A stretch of DNA of 54,350 bases from a virus: the IMG/VR virus record IMGVR_UViG_3300008459_011941, positions 1 to 54,350 of that record, one strand, 5' to 3'. Below, piece after piece: positions 18,258-27,872 of this stretch. The translations under genes were made by a program, and so were the position numbers. The notes beneath the pieces were generated by a model, which saw only the letters and a program-made list of their open reading frames with translations, did no database searches and was not told the DNA's origin. Numbering within the stretch: position 1 is the stretch's first letter; each line of letters opens with the position of its first letter.

Positions 18258-19688
18258 ATGATTGATCCTAAATTCACAAGTCCTGTTAGTGGTTTTCTCT
18301 ATATAAATGAAGAGAACGAAATTCCAATTTCGTTGTCAGGAGATAGTGTTTCTTTAAGTTTGTGTGATAGAACTGGTATAACAAATAATTTAGGTAATTA
18401 TTTTGTTTCTTTAAATTTACCAACTGATAAAGATAAATTTCCAACAAATTCATCTTTATCTTTTTTTTATCCCGAATTACAACAATTAAATGTTGATAAA
18501 ATATTATTAATAAAAATACCAAATACTGCTTATACTGAATTTATAGATGCTAGATCTATAAAATTAAATGTACCCGGTACTGGTAGTTCAGCTAATTTCT
18601 ATACTTTATTTTCTTCGACTTATTCTGATAGTACACCCGACAAATATGGCGAAAGAAGTCCTTTGCTAGGAGATAATATTACTTATTTATTTAGTGATAG
18701 TGTTAATTTGCCATATACAGGATTAAGTGTAAATCAGATTGGACAAATTATATCAAATTCCGCTGTAACATCTTGGAATCCCATAGATAGAAGATATCAA
18801 GATAGACCTTCAGCAACTTCATATGCAGAAACAAAATTAAGTAATGATTCAATAAATACTGATAGAAGATATAGAATAAATAAATCTGTTTTTGTTGATG
18901 GGTTATATAATGATTATAGGGGTCAAGCAATAGGATATTATGATTCATATTTTGACGCAGGTGATGTTGGTTTTGTAGTTTTACCAGATCGTAATTACTT
19001 TTCTGTAGGAGATTCAATAACAATTGATGAATTTGACCATACTTTAAACCCTACTTATTCTGGAAATGTTCAAGTTACTAGTATTATAAAAAATTATTAT
19101 CAATCTGGATTAATATATGCCCCAGATGGTTATGATGGACCATTTGATGTAATAGTAACAAATAAAGCTTTTGCAGCAACTACTAGTAATGAAGCTGGAA
19201 TTTTATATATTAGTGGAGGAACATATTATAATTATGATATTCCTGTTGGTTTTGTTGTTCTTGATAAAGGTTTAATTGCAATTACTCATACAGATATAGT
19301 AAATTCAATAGATTGGGTATCTGGTTTTCTACCTGATGGCAGTCCAAATTCAGGTGGCGAAACAACCAATATTTATTTTGATACTACTGATACTTCAATA
19401 TATGGAGATGAAGAACCTATATGTTCACTAGATTTCACATCTTTAGATACAGTTTTTAAATTAAGAACAACTTGTAATAGTTTATTGGGTCAATTTTATA
19501 TTTCAAATAACGCTACTTGGGATAATGCATTAGCAAGCAATCCTTATGCAGCTAATCAACAAGTTTCAATTACTGAGGTTGGTTTATATAATGAATTAAA
19601 TGAATTAGTTGCGGTTGCAAAATTTTCAGAACCAATTTATAAAGGTGCTTTAGATTTATTCACTTTTGAAATAGATATAAATCTTTAA
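18258..19688 (+). CDS. Tail-collar-like virion protein, paralogue 2 (476 aa)
   Basis: The paralogue of the gene at 17034, longer by about 80 residues because of an insertion in the middle (near residues 200-310, with FVDGLYNDYRGQAIGYYDS). It keeps the common core (GNYFVSLNLPT, EFIDARSI, LLGDNITYLF) and the tail-collar-like end TEVGLYNELNELVAVAK. It is the last gene of the rightward virion operon before the DNA-metabolism genes. Its ATG lies directly behind a perfect hairpin, so its expression may be set separately from the upstream paralogue. Confidence 0.55.
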   Translation: MIDPKFTSPVSGFLYINEENEIPISLSGDSVSLSLCDRTGITNNLGNYFVSLNLPTDKDKFPTNSSLSFFYPELQQLNVDKILLIKIPNTAYTEFIDARSIKLNVPGTGSSANFYTLFSSTYSDSTPDKYGERSPLLGDNITYLFSDSVNLPYTGLSVNQIGQIISNSAVTSWNPIDRRYQDRPSATSYAETKLSNDSINTDRRYRINKSVFVDGLYNDYRGQAIGYYDSYFDAGDVGFVVLPDRNYFSVGDSITIDEFDHTLNPTYSGNVQVTSIIKNYYQSGLIYAPDGYDGPFDVIVTNKAFAATTSNEAGILYISGGTYYNYDIPVGFVVLDKGLIAITHTDIVNSIDWVSGFLPDGSPNSGGETTNIYFDTTDTSIYGDEEPICSLDFTSLDTVFKLRTTCNSLLGQFYISNNATWDNALASNPYAANQQVSITEVGLYNELNELVAVAKFSEPIYKGALDLFTFEIDINL

Positions 19689-19717
19689 TTTTTTTATTTA
19701 ATTTTTATTTTAATTTT

Positions 19718-20266
19718 ATGATTTTAGCATTAGATATTTCTACCTCTGTAATAGGTGTTGCACTTTTTGGTTTAGAAAATGATAATTACAAACTTCATGA
19801 ATTATCATATAAAAAATTTAAACCTAAACATAATCTTTTTGAAAAATACGATGATTTTGTAGAATTTTTCAAGGATTACCAAGATATAAAATTTACTGAT
19901 ATAAGCATTGAAGAACCTTTGAAAAAATTTAAGGGTAAATTTTCAAATGCAGATACAATTCAAAAATTAACTCAGATGAATTCAATGATAAGTTTATTTT
20001 TGTATCAGAAAACCGGTATTCAACCTACTTATTATAACGTTTCTGCTGCTAGGGGAATTGTTTTTCCGGACTTAAAAATTCCTAAATCACATCCAAATAA
20101 AAAATATTTAATTTGGGAGGCAGTAGACAGAGCTGAGCCAAAAGTTATATGGAAATATAGCAAAACAACTCATAAGTTAATTGATGAAAATTTTGATATG
20201 GCGGATGCTTGGGTGGTTGGAATGGCACATGTTTGTTCTAAAATAAACTCAAAACAATTAGTATAA
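19718..20266 (+). CDS. RuvC-like Holliday-junction nuclease
   Basis: A 182-residue protein of RuvC-type size. The RNase H-fold signals are in order: strand one with Asp6 (MILALDIST), a second acidic site at Glu65-Glu66 (ISIEEP), and a late acidic pair near residue 160 in ENFDMADAWVVG. RuvC-family resolvases cut four-way DNA junctions with two metal ions held by these acids. In T4 the unrelated gp49 does this job; many large phages carry a RuvC-like enzyme instead. It opens the DNA-metabolism cluster, 28 nt before the primase. A different RNase H-fold nuclease cannot be fully excluded. Confidence 0.7.
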   Translation: MILALDISTSVIGVALFGLENDNYKLHELSYKKFKPKHNLFEKYDDFVEFFKDYQDIKFTDISIEEPLKKFKGKFSNADTIQKLTQMNSMISLFLYQKTGIQPTYYNVSAARGIVFPDLKIPKSHPNKKYLIWEAVDRAEPKVIWKYSKTTHKLIDENFDMADAWVVGMAHVCSKINSKQLV

Positions 20267-20294
20267 TTTATAATTTTTTATTATTTTTGCTCAA

Positions 20295-21356
20295 ATGGTC
20301 TCTGGCGAAAATAATATTGTCATTAATTCTATTCTGAAAAGGATCCTTGGTGATCCAAAAGATGAATACGATAATATCATACAATTCGAATATAATTGTC
20401 CAAGTTCATATTGTAGAAGTGATATAGATAAATTTAATTTAGGCTACAATTCAGAATTAAATATTTTTCATTGCTGGAAGTGTAAATATAAGGGTTTTGT
20501 TAAGAGAGTTATAGAAGATTTTGGAACAGAAGATGAGAATGAAAAAATAAAATTAATTTTTCCTAAATCCTCTAAAAATTATTTACAAAACAACAACAAC
20601 ATTACTAATAATAAAATTGTTGTAGACCAAAATTTAATCTGTGAACTTCCGGAGGGTTTTAAGCCACTTTCTCAAACTTATAGTAGTTTGAATTATAGAA
20701 AAGCAATAAAATATTTACAATCTAGAAAAGTTGATTTTGAAACAATAAAAAAATACAATATAGGTTATACCGAAGACGGTCCAAGAAAATTTAGAATTAT
20801 AATTCCATCTTATAATGTCGATGGTAAAATAAATTATTATGAAGCAAGGAGTTATTTACCTAATATAAAACCCACATATTTAAAACCTGATTTTCCTGAT
20901 AAACAAGATATAATTTTTAATGTTAAAAACATAAATTTTAATTTGCCAGTTTATCTTGTTGAAGGTGTATTTGATATGTTTCCAATATTGAATGCTATTC
21001 CTTTATTGGGTAAGACTATTTCTGATCTTTTGCTGACCAAGCTTTTAGAATTTAAATCTAAAATTGTCATTTGTTTAGATGAAGACGCAAAAAAAGATGC
21101 ATATAATCTATATTTTAAATTAGAAAGTTTGGGTTTAGACGTTTATTATGTTGATATTAAAGGAGATATAGCAAAATATTATGAGCAAAATGGAAGAGAA
21201 GAATTGATTAAAATTCTAAGAAATCATAAAAAAATAGATTTTAATCATATTTTTGTTGATAAATTGAAAGGTAGAAAAAAAGGTTATTTAAAAAATATAA
21301 ATCCTGATTTTGCAAAGAGGGAATTTGAGAGGTTAAAAAATAAAATAAATGAATAA
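20295..21356 (+). CDS. DNA primase, zinc-ribbon plus Toprim (353 aa)
   Basis: The N-terminal region has a zinc-ribbon pattern, CPSSYC near residue 35 and CWKC near residue 58, followed by a Toprim core: Glu in YLVEGVFDMF, then the acidic D-x-D in ICLDEDAKKDA, then a third conserved acidic region (KGDIAKYYEQNG). These are the hallmarks of DnaG/gp61-type primases that make RNA primers for lagging-strand synthesis. There is no helicase domain, so it would work with a separate helicase not visible here. The stop overlaps the start of the next gene by 8 nt, which suggests coupled translation. Confidence 0.8.
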   Translation: MVSGENNIVINSILKRILGDPKDEYDNIIQFEYNCPSSYCRSDIDKFNLGYNSELNIFHCWKCKYKGFVKRVIEDFGTEDENEKIKLIFPKSSKNYLQNNNNITNNKIVVDQNLICELPEGFKPLSQTYSSLNYRKAIKYLQSRKVDFETIKKYNIGYTEDGPRKFRIIIPSYNVDGKINYYEARSYLPNIKPTYLKPDFPDKQDIIFNVKNINFNLPVYLVEGVFDMFPILNAIPLLGKTISDLLLTKLLEFKSKIVICLDEDAKKDAYNLYFKLESLGLDVYYVDIKGDIAKYYEQNGREELIKILRNHKKIDFNHIFVDKLKGRKKGYLKNINPDFAKREFERLKNKINE

Positions 21357-24300
21357 TAAAATTGCACACATAGCTGATCTACATATTAGATTCGGTTCAA
21401 GACATCAAGAATATAAAACTGTATTTAACAGACTTATAAAAGATTTAAAAAATGAACAACCAAGAAGAATAGTTGTTGCTGGAGATATTTTTCACCTGAA
21501 AATAAATATGTCTCCAACGTCTATTGATATTGCCGGTAATTTATTGAGGGCCTTATCCAAAATAGCACCAGTTGATTTGATTATTGGAAATCACGATTTT
21601 AATCAACAAGATTTAACTCAGGGCGATGCAATTTCTCCATTAATTGATTTATTAGAGAATGGTTTTATTGTCACAAAAGAAAATCCAGAATTGATAATTC
21701 CCAAGGATGGCAATGGTGTATACTTTTTCAAGGATTCTGGTTTATATGAAATTGAAGAAGATATTATTTATGGTGTTTATTCTTTATTAGATAACGAGAT
21801 ATTAACTTTAACTGAAAAAGAAAAAAACAAAAAATATATAGCTCTTTACCACGGTCCTGTTTATGGATGCGTAAATGACAATGGATATCAACTGAAGGGT
21901 GATGAATTAATGAAAATTACAGCCTTTAACAATTTTGACATTGTTATACTCGGTGATATACACGAACACCAATCATTTGAAAGAAAAAATGGAGATACTG
22001 CAGCTTATTCCGGCAGTTTAATTCAACAAAATTTCGGTGAGTCAATTGAAAAAGGATATTTGATTTGGGACTTAAATTCAAATGAATTTGAGAGAAAACA
22101 TATCCCAAATGATTATGGGTATTGTAAGTTAAATATCACTAAAGGTGAAATTGTTGAAGAAAGATTACAGGATTTAAAGTTTTCTTTAGATAAGAAAAAA
22201 ACTAGAGTTTATATCGAGATTGAGGATGATGCTGAAAACGAAAATGTTGAAAAGAAGTCACAAGTAAGAAAATGGATTAAAGACATTCATGGCTGCGAAA
22301 ATGTAACCGTTGAATTTAAACCCATTATCAAGGATAAGGTTTTAGAATCAGATGAGGATGATTTTTCTTATGAAAATTCCGAAAGCTTTGAGAAGCTTTT
22401 GATTGATTATTTAAATCAAAATTCTTACGAAAATATTCAGGATGTTATTGAATTGAGCAAGGAAATTGATTCTAAAATAAATTTAGAATCGAATGATAAG
22501 AAGGGTATTGAATGGGATTTGAATAAAATGGAAACCTTTAATATTTTTTCTCATCCAGCACAAACAAATGAATTTGATTTTGACAAATTAAATGGAATCA
22601 CCGGTATATTTGGAAAAAACTACTCAGGAAAATCCAATTTAATAAAAGCTTTAGTGTGGGGATTATATGAAAAGATTTTGGGAGGAGGAGATAATCACAA
22701 GGTTGTTAATCTTTACACAGGTGTTAACAAGTCTTGGGTGAGAATTTACATTACAATAGCAGGTATTAAATATAGAATTGAAAGAGGTATAACTGTTTCA
22801 TCCAAAAGAGATGGAACAACCAAAGCTGCATATTCTGTCAAATATGAATATTTATCTCACGATGAAGATGGTGAAGAAATTTGGATCAATGAAGATTCTG
22901 ATCGTGCTGCTAAAGAGAAAAAAGAGTTTAAAAAACTAATAATTGATAGTATAGGAACTTTCGATGATTTTACAAAAATATCACTTCAGACACAAGGTGG
23001 AAAAGATGATTATTTAAGTTTACAACAACAACCAAAGAATGATTTGATAAGAAAGTTTTTTGGTTTGGAGGTTTTTGACATCAAATATGAATTCGCTAAT
23101 AAAATTTTTAATCAAATAAAGTCTGTACAAAAACAACTTGGAGACCCATCTGAAATCGAAAAACAGATTGAAGAATTGAAGGATAAAAATTCTAATGATA
23201 AAATACATCTTGACTCTCTACAAAAGGATAAAGATGAAAATGATGAACAGATAGAAATTCACAATTCTGAAATTTTAGAACTCACAAAAAAAATATTGCA
23301 ATTAGAAGAAACTACTGAAAAAAATATAACTGAAGTAGAACAAAAAATAGAGAAAAATAATTCAGAAATTAATAAATTTTCTGAAAATATAAATTCATTA
23401 TCTGATTGGACATCTAAAAACTTTCTTAAGGAAACACCTCAAGAAATTGCTGGATTAAAATCAAATGACCTAGAAAATAAAATAGAGTCTATAAAAACAC
23501 GATTCCAAAAAAATAAAAATTTATATCTTGAATTTGAGAAATGGATTAAGGAAAATCCTAAACTTACTGTTGAGGAATCAAAACCATATGAAGATGAATT
23601 AGATTCTAAACGAAAAGATAAATTAAATTTAGATAATGATCTAAAGGTTTCTAGAGGAGAAAAGTGCCCAACTTGTAAACAAACCACTAAACAAGCTAAT
23701 CCAGAAGTTGAGCAAGAATGTATTGTGAAGATTTCTTCAATCACATCAGAAATAAACGGATTACAAGAAAAAATAAATTCGATAAAAAGTGCTTCTACTC
23801 ATAATATAAATTTTGATGGTCAAAAAAATAAGTTAGACTCTCTTAAAATATCATTACAATCTGATAAAAATGAAATGGATTCATTGAAAGTCAATTTAGA
23901 AAAATTGAAACAAGCCGAAACTGACATCTTGCATAATGAGGAGGTAAAAAATAAAAACAGAGATTTGGAGGATCAAAAAAATAAATTGAAGAGTTTTGAA
24001 GATAAAAATAAAGACCTCAAAGAACAAATTTCTAAAATAAAATCAAACGAAACCAAGATATCATCTAATAGTAAAATTGATAACAAAATTGAAGCTTTAA
24101 AACAAAGTATAAAAGAATACAAGATTGTTATTCATCAACTTGATAATAAAATAAAAGATTTTTCCGGTACAATAAAAGTTAATCAAAACAATATCGAAAA
24201 CTTGATTGATAAATTAAATCAGATAAAAGAATCAGTTAGAATATATGCTAAATATTCTGTTTATTTACAGGCTGTTTCAAGAGATGGAATACCAGCTCAG

Positions 24301-24780
24301 ATAATTAAAAAGAAACTTCCAATTGTTAATTATAGAATCAACTCAATTCTATCAAATATTGTTAACTTCAGAATTGATATGTTCATTAAAAACAATGGAG
24401 ATGTTCAAGAAATATTTTATTTCAGTCCAGACAAAATAGATTCGCTTCCTTTATCTATGGGTTCTGGATCTCAGAAATTTGTTGGTAGTATAGCAATTAC
24501 CGATGCATTACACTCTGTAAGCTGTTTGATGAAACCAAGTCTAAGGATTATAGATGAAGGTTTTGGTACGCTTGATGAAGATAAGACAGCAGACATTGGA
24601 AAGGTCTTTTCTTATTTAAGTAACAGATATAAAAATATTCTTATAATAACTCATAGAACAGAAATAAAAGATTTTGTAAATAACATTATACAAGTTACCA
24701 AATCTAATTCCGGGTTGATTAAAGAACAGGTTGAGGCCAATCCTGATGCAGGAATTTCACAGTTTTCTATAACTTCATAA
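21349..24780 (+). CDS. Fused Mre11-Rad50 (SbcD-SbcC, T4 gp47-gp46) recombination nuclease
   Basis: One 1143-residue chain holds both subunits of the recombination nuclease. Residues 1-340: Mre11-type metallophosphoesterase with ADLHIRFG (10-17), GDIFHLK, GNHDF and GDIHEHQ. Residues of about 395-1143: Rad50-type ATPase with Walker A GKNYSGKSN (about 421), long coiled coils, a zinc hook CPTC (about 772), signature LSMGSGSQKF (about 1036) and Walker B LRIIDEGFGTLDEDK (about 1065). In T4, gp47 and gp46 are separate genes; here nuclease and ATPase are joined with no stop. The role, resecting DNA ends for recombination-dependent replication, is well established for the families. Confidence 0.9.
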   Translation: MNNKIAHIADLHIRFGSRHQEYKTVFNRLIKDLKNEQPRRIVVAGDIFHLKINMSPTSIDIAGNLLRALSKIAPVDLIIGNHDFNQQDLTQGDAISPLIDLLENGFIVTKENPELIIPKDGNGVYFFKDSGLYEIEEDIIYGVYSLLDNEILTLTEKEKNKKYIALYHGPVYGCVNDNGYQLKGDELMKITAFNNFDIVILGDIHEHQSFERKNGDTAAYSGSLIQQNFGESIEKGYLIWDLNSNEFERKHIPNDYGYCKLNITKGEIVEERLQDLKFSLDKKKTRVYIEIEDDAENENVEKKSQVRKWIKDIHGCENVTVEFKPIIKDKVLESDEDDFSYENSESFEKLLIDYLNQNSYENIQDVIELSKEIDSKINLESNDKKGIEWDLNKMETFNIFSHPAQTNEFDFDKLNGITGIFGKNYSGKSNLIKALVWGLYEKILGGGDNHKVVNLYTGVNKSWVRIYITIAGIKYRIERGITVSSKRDGTTKAAYSVKYEYLSHDEDGEEIWINEDSDRAAKEKKEFKKLIIDSIGTFDDFTKISLQTQGGKDDYLSLQQQPKNDLIRKFFGLEVFDIKYEFANKIFNQIKSVQKQLGDPSEIEKQIEELKDKNSNDKIHLDSLQKDKDENDEQIEIHNSEILELTKKILQLEETTEKNITEVEQKIEKNNSEINKFSENINSLSDWTSKNFLKETPQEIAGLKSNDLENKIESIKTRFQKNKNLYLEFEKWIKENPKLTVEESKPYEDELDSKRKDKLNLDNDLKVSRGEKCPTCKQTTKQANPEVEQECIVKISSITSEINGLQEKINSIKSASTHNINFDGQKNKLDSLKISLQSDKNEMDSLKVNLEKLKQAETDILHNEEVKNKNRDLEDQKNKLKSFEDKNKDLKEQISKIKSNETKISSNSKIDNKIEALKQSIKEYKIVIHQLDNKIKDFSGTIKVNQNNIENLIDKLNQIKESVRIYAKYSVYLQAVSRDGIPAQIIKKKLPIVNYRINSILSNIVNFRIDMFIKNNGDVQEIFYFSPDKIDSLPLSMGSGSQKFVGSIAITDALHSVSCLMKPSLRIIDEGFGTLDEDKTADIGKVFSYLSNRYKNILIITHRTEIKDFVNNIIQVTKSNSGLIKEQVEANPDAGISQFSITS

Positions 24781-24782
24781 TA

Positions 24783-26198
24783 ATGGAAAAAACTAAAAAC
24801 AAATATACAGAGGAACAATTATCATTTATCAATGCTAATATAAAATCAAATATTATTTTAAGAGCAACCGCAGGTTCGGGAAAAACCTTTTCAGCAGTCG
24901 AAAGAGTAAGGTATTTAATTTCACAAGGTGTAGATCCTTCAAAAATTTTATTTTTCTCTTACACTAAATCTGCTGTAGAAGAATTCAGATCAAGGCTTCA
25001 GAATGATGAAATTAAAATAACTACAATCCATGCTTTTTGCCAAGGAATGTTGTCAAAAATGAAAAAGTTTAAAAAGGTAGTAGAGATATATGAATTTATT
25101 TCTTGGTATAAAGAAAAAAATAGACCTAAGCCGAGTGCATCTAATGAGCTTAAAATTAAATTCTATGAATTATTAAACGATATGTATGAGAATGCACAAT
25201 ACATAAGTGCTGAAATAACTTCATTCAAATTACAATCTGCAGAGGGCATTAAGTGTAAAAAACCAAATTTTATAGATGAATATAATAAATTCAAAAAGGA
25301 AACTAAAACCAGAGATTTTTCAGATATGTTGATTGAGATAAGGGATCTGTTAAAGGAAAATAAATGGCTCGTGATGTTTAGGAATAAATATGATTATATT
25401 CTCATAGATGAATTTCAAGATACCTCTGCAATTCAAATGGATATATTACTAAAATTGAATGCAAAATACTATACACTCATAGGAGATATAGGTCAATCTA
25501 TTTTTGGTTATAGTGGTGCTAATGCTTTCAGGGTAATGGATATGTTGAAAAAAAGAAGACAGGTTGATGAAATGACACTTAGTATAAATTTCAGAAGTTC
25601 AATTTCAATTGTAGAAAATTCAAATAATTATTCGACATTAAAAGCTATACCATCTAAAACAGAACAAGGTGTTGTTAATAAAAAAATTATGAAATTTGAA
25701 AATTTCATGAAAATGATAGATAATTACAGTGAGATTGTAATTTTGTGTAGAACTAATAATGTAATCAAAGAAATAGAAAGGGAGTTTTTAGTTAAGAAAT
25801 ATCCCATGAATTATAAAAATTATTTTTCTGAATCTGAGATAGAGGGGATAAAAAAAGGTAATATAAGTGTAACTACACAAAATAAAATAACTTATGTTTT
25901 GCCGGTTTTTGGAAATGTAGAAAATATTATTAATTTTATAGAATCTAATAGAGAAAGTAGGAAATTTTTATTGACTATACACAAATCTAAAGGGTTGGAA
26001 TTTGATAATTGTGTAGTCGTCAATTGTTTTGCTCCAGATCTATTGGAATTTAACAACGTAAAAAACCTAACAGACGAACAAAAGAAAAAATATTCTTTTG
26101 ATCCTGATGATGAAGAAGATTTTGAATCAAAAAATGTTTTTTACGTTGCCATAACCAGACCAAAAAATTCTTTACACTTCATGGCATATAAAATCTAA
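24783..26198 (+). CDS. UvrD/Rep-like SF1 DNA helicase
   Basis: All SF1A helicase motifs are present in order in 471 residues: Walker A ATAGSGKTF (Gly31-Thr35), FFSYTKSAVEEF, TIHAFCQ, Walker B LIDEFQDT, GDIGQSIFGYSGA, INFRSS, TIHKSKGLEFD and YVAITRPKNSLH. It is much shorter than UvrD (about 720 residues), so the 1B and 2B inserts must be reduced. It starts 2 nt after the Mre11-Rad50 fusion, and the pair probably act together in recombination or fork restart. In T4 the comparable accessory SF1 helicase is Dda, but the motifs here are closer to UvrD. Confidence 0.88.
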   Translation: MEKTKNKYTEEQLSFINANIKSNIILRATAGSGKTFSAVERVRYLISQGVDPSKILFFSYTKSAVEEFRSRLQNDEIKITTIHAFCQGMLSKMKKFKKVVEIYEFISWYKEKNRPKPSASNELKIKFYELLNDMYENAQYISAEITSFKLQSAEGIKCKKPNFIDEYNKFKKETKTRDFSDMLIEIRDLLKENKWLVMFRNKYDYILIDEFQDTSAIQMDILLKLNAKYYTLIGDIGQSIFGYSGANAFRVMDMLKKRRQVDEMTLSINFRSSISIVENSNNYSTLKAIPSKTEQGVVNKKIMKFENFMKMIDNYSEIVILCRTNNVIKEIEREFLVKKYPMNYKNYFSESEIEGIKKGNISVTTQNKITYVLPVFGNVENIINFIESNRESRKFLLTIHKSKGLEFDNCVVVNCFAPDLLEFNNVKNLTDEQKKKYSFDPDDEEDFESKNVFYVAITRPKNSLHFMAYKI

Positions 26199-26202
26199 TA
26201 AA

Positions 26203-26436
26203 ATGGAACACAAAGTCGAATTTAAAAATCTTATAGATAATTTTTTAGAGAAACATTCTCCATTCAAGATAAATGATTTGGTGTTTGTAAAATCTTTTGG
26301 ACCTAGTAAAAGACCATATCAAGTTACTAAAGTTTCCGTTAGCGAAGATGGAGAAATTTACTATCAATTAACTTCTCCAAGAAGCCATTCTTCATTACCT
26401 AATAGATTCAAAATCAGTGATTTAGAAAGATTTTGA
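26203..26436 (+). CDS. Small protein of unknown function (77 aa)
   Basis: A 77-residue protein starting 4 nt after the helicase stop and read in the same direction. It has FKINDLVFVKSFGPSKRPYQ followed by a YYQLTSPRSHSSL stretch and a basic/hydrophobic end. The alternating beta pattern around a conserved-looking V-x-V-x-x-F could be a small SH3-like or KOW-like fold, but this is a guess. It ends the recombination cluster; a small inverted repeat follows the stop. Confidence 0.55.
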   Translation: MEHKVEFKNLIDNFLEKHSPFKINDLVFVKSFGPSKRPYQVTKVSVSEDGEIYYQLTSPRSHSSLPNRFKISDLERF

Positions 26437-26438
26437 TT

Positions 26439-26453
26439 ATAGGAAAATCCTAT
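26439..26453 (+). other. Short inverted repeat after recombination cluster
   Basis: ATAGGA (26439-26444) and TCCTAT (26448-26453) form a 6-bp stem with a 3-nt loop just after the stop at 26436. It has no clear T-run, so termination would be weak. It may simply be a 3' end stabiliser, or chance in AT-rich DNA. Confidence 0.3.
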
Positions 26454-26466
26454 TAAATATATTAGT

Positions 26467-26498
26467 TGTAACTTTGGAAACGAGTATTTCGTTTAAAT
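26467..26498 (+). promoter_or_regulatory. Phage-type promoter motif, copy A
   Basis: TGTAACTTT (26467-26475) and TTCGTTTAAAT (26488-26498) are separated by 12 nt and lie 25 nt before the ATG at 26524. The same two blocks occur before the genes at 45585 and 48823 (minus). Three copies of a 20-base two-part motif, each at a transcription unit start, argue for a dedicated promoter. Confidence 0.65.
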
Positions 26499-26523
26499 AC
26501 AAAAAACTCCAAAAAACACCATC

Positions 26524-27372
26524 ATGTCTAAGAAATTGGATAAAAATGTTGATTCTGTTCCTGACACCATCTTTCAAGTTAAAGAAATGGGCAAGAGAAT
26601 CAAATTTATATTAAAACAGGAAAATCTTTATCAGAACCGTGAAGATGTAAATGGTTATTTATGTGGAAAAATATCTGAGGACAATCCTGTTTTCAGTATT
26701 AAATTGAATGACCCATCTAAAATAAAATTTATTATAGATTTACTTACTAAAAAATACAATTACATAACTGAGGTTGGTGGTGAAAATGATGAATTAATAA
26801 TTAAAAACAAATCTATTTTAGATCCCTCTGACATTGAAATAGATGGTGAGATACAAAAAGAGATAAAAGAAAGTTTCGATCATTTTGATGAAGAGCAAGA
26901 TGATGATCCAAAATTAAATTTGTTGAGGTCTCGATATAAGAGAATAATTGGAGCTATACGCAGTAATTTTCCTATGAGTTACGGCTTCAATCAAAACAGT
27001 CCTAATGGATACAAGGCCAGTAGGATTAAAAATGCTGATCAGAAATCATTTATGATGCAATTTCCCACATCAGAATTTACTGATTCGGTTAGTCATTTTC
27101 TATACAAGAATGGTCACAAGGCAATTAAAACAGATTCCAACACTTTAGAAATATTTGTTGTTGATGTGCCGGAGGAAAGTCCAATATTGAAAAATTTAGT
27201 AGATCAAGATTTCTCTCCTGAACAACTTGTTAAAATTTGGGATTTGTTAAACACAAATGGATTGGTATTGGTCGATGTAAATAATCAATTTTCTACCTTG
27301 GATCTTTTTAATGGTAAGGGTCTTCCACAAATCAATAAAGAAGAATTTATAAAAATAATTAAAAACCAATAA
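26524..27372 (+). CDS. Unknown protein (282 aa), first gene of a phage-promoter unit
   Basis: I do not recognise this protein. It is acidic in the middle (SFDHFDEEQDDDPK) and mixed alpha/beta around it. Near its C-terminus, at 258-262, it has TLDLF, one residue away from the QL-x-LF clamp-binding consensus, and the next gene carries a full QLGLF. It is transcribed from the two-part motif just upstream, with a 6-nt gap before the next gene, so the two are likely co-expressed. A role at the replication fork is possible but only hinted at. Confidence 0.5.
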   Translation: MSKKLDKNVDSVPDTIFQVKEMGKRIKFILKQENLYQNREDVNGYLCGKISEDNPVFSIKLNDPSKIKFIIDLLTKKYNYITEVGGENDELIIKNKSILDPSDIEIDGEIQKEIKESFDHFDEEQDDDPKLNLLRSRYKRIIGAIRSNFPMSYGFNQNSPNGYKASRIKNADQKSFMMQFPTSEFTDSVSHFLYKNGHKAIKTDSNTLEIFVVDVPEESPILKNLVDQDFSPEQLVKIWDLLNTNGLVLVDVNNQFSTLDLFNGKGLPQINKEEFIKIIKNQ

Positions 27373-27377
27373 GACAC

Positions 27378-27872
27378 ATGAAAGAATTACCATTATCAAA
27401 TGGGCAGGTAGCTTTAGTAGATGAGAATGACTATTACAAGTTGTTAAAATACAAATGGGTGGCAACATCATTTTATACTGGAAGGTATTATGCCAGAAAT
27501 CAAAAGTATGGACTTTTGCATAAGTTTATTATGAAAGATGATCCTAACGAAGTTTTCAACATAACATTTAAAAATGGCAATACCTTAGATTGTCGTAGAG
27601 AAAACATGGTTAAAACAAACGTTAAAATAGTGTCTCCTGAAATGCAGATTATCAAAAAAGACGCACAGCTTGGACTTTTTAATCCTGAAAAAACATCTGA
27701 TGATAAGGTAAAAAACATCATTTCAGATAATTCTAGTGGTGTCAAAGAAAAAATTGTTTTTGAAGCTAAGTACATCAGTCCTGAGGGTCGTGTTTTTAAT
27801 TTTGGAACATATGAAACCAAAGAAGAGGCTCAAGAGAACTATGACAGGATGATAAAAATGATCCCTAGGTAA
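27378..27872 (+). CDS. Degenerate HNH/AP2-type protein with clamp-binding motif
   Basis: The N-terminal 75 residues follow the layout of phage HNH endonucleases with AP2 domains: LSNGQVALVDENDYYKLLKYKW, RYYARN, LLHKFIM, then NGNTLDCRRENM. The central catalytic DH is replaced by Asn-Ile (VFNITFKNGN), so nuclease activity is doubtful. Residues 97-101 read QLGLF, matching the beta-clamp binding pentapeptide. The C-terminus (FNFGTYETKEEAQENYD) looks like an AP2-type DNA-binding strand-helix. It may be a homing endonuclease turned into a clamp-bound DNA-binding protein; that is inference. A strong terminator follows. Confidence 0.6.
   Translation: MKELPLSNGQVALVDENDYYKLLKYKWVATSFYTGRYYARNQKYGLLHKFIMKDDPNEVFNITFKNGNTLDCRRENMVKTNVKIVSPEMQIIKKDAQLGLFNPEKTSDDKVKNIISDNSSGVKEKIVFEAKYISPEGRVFNFGTYETKEEAQENYDRMIKMIPR

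Noticed and set aside
20282-20289. TATTTTTG before the primase as a host promoter
   Set aside because: It is only a few bases from the ATG, lacks a -33 element, and sits in a tight operon.
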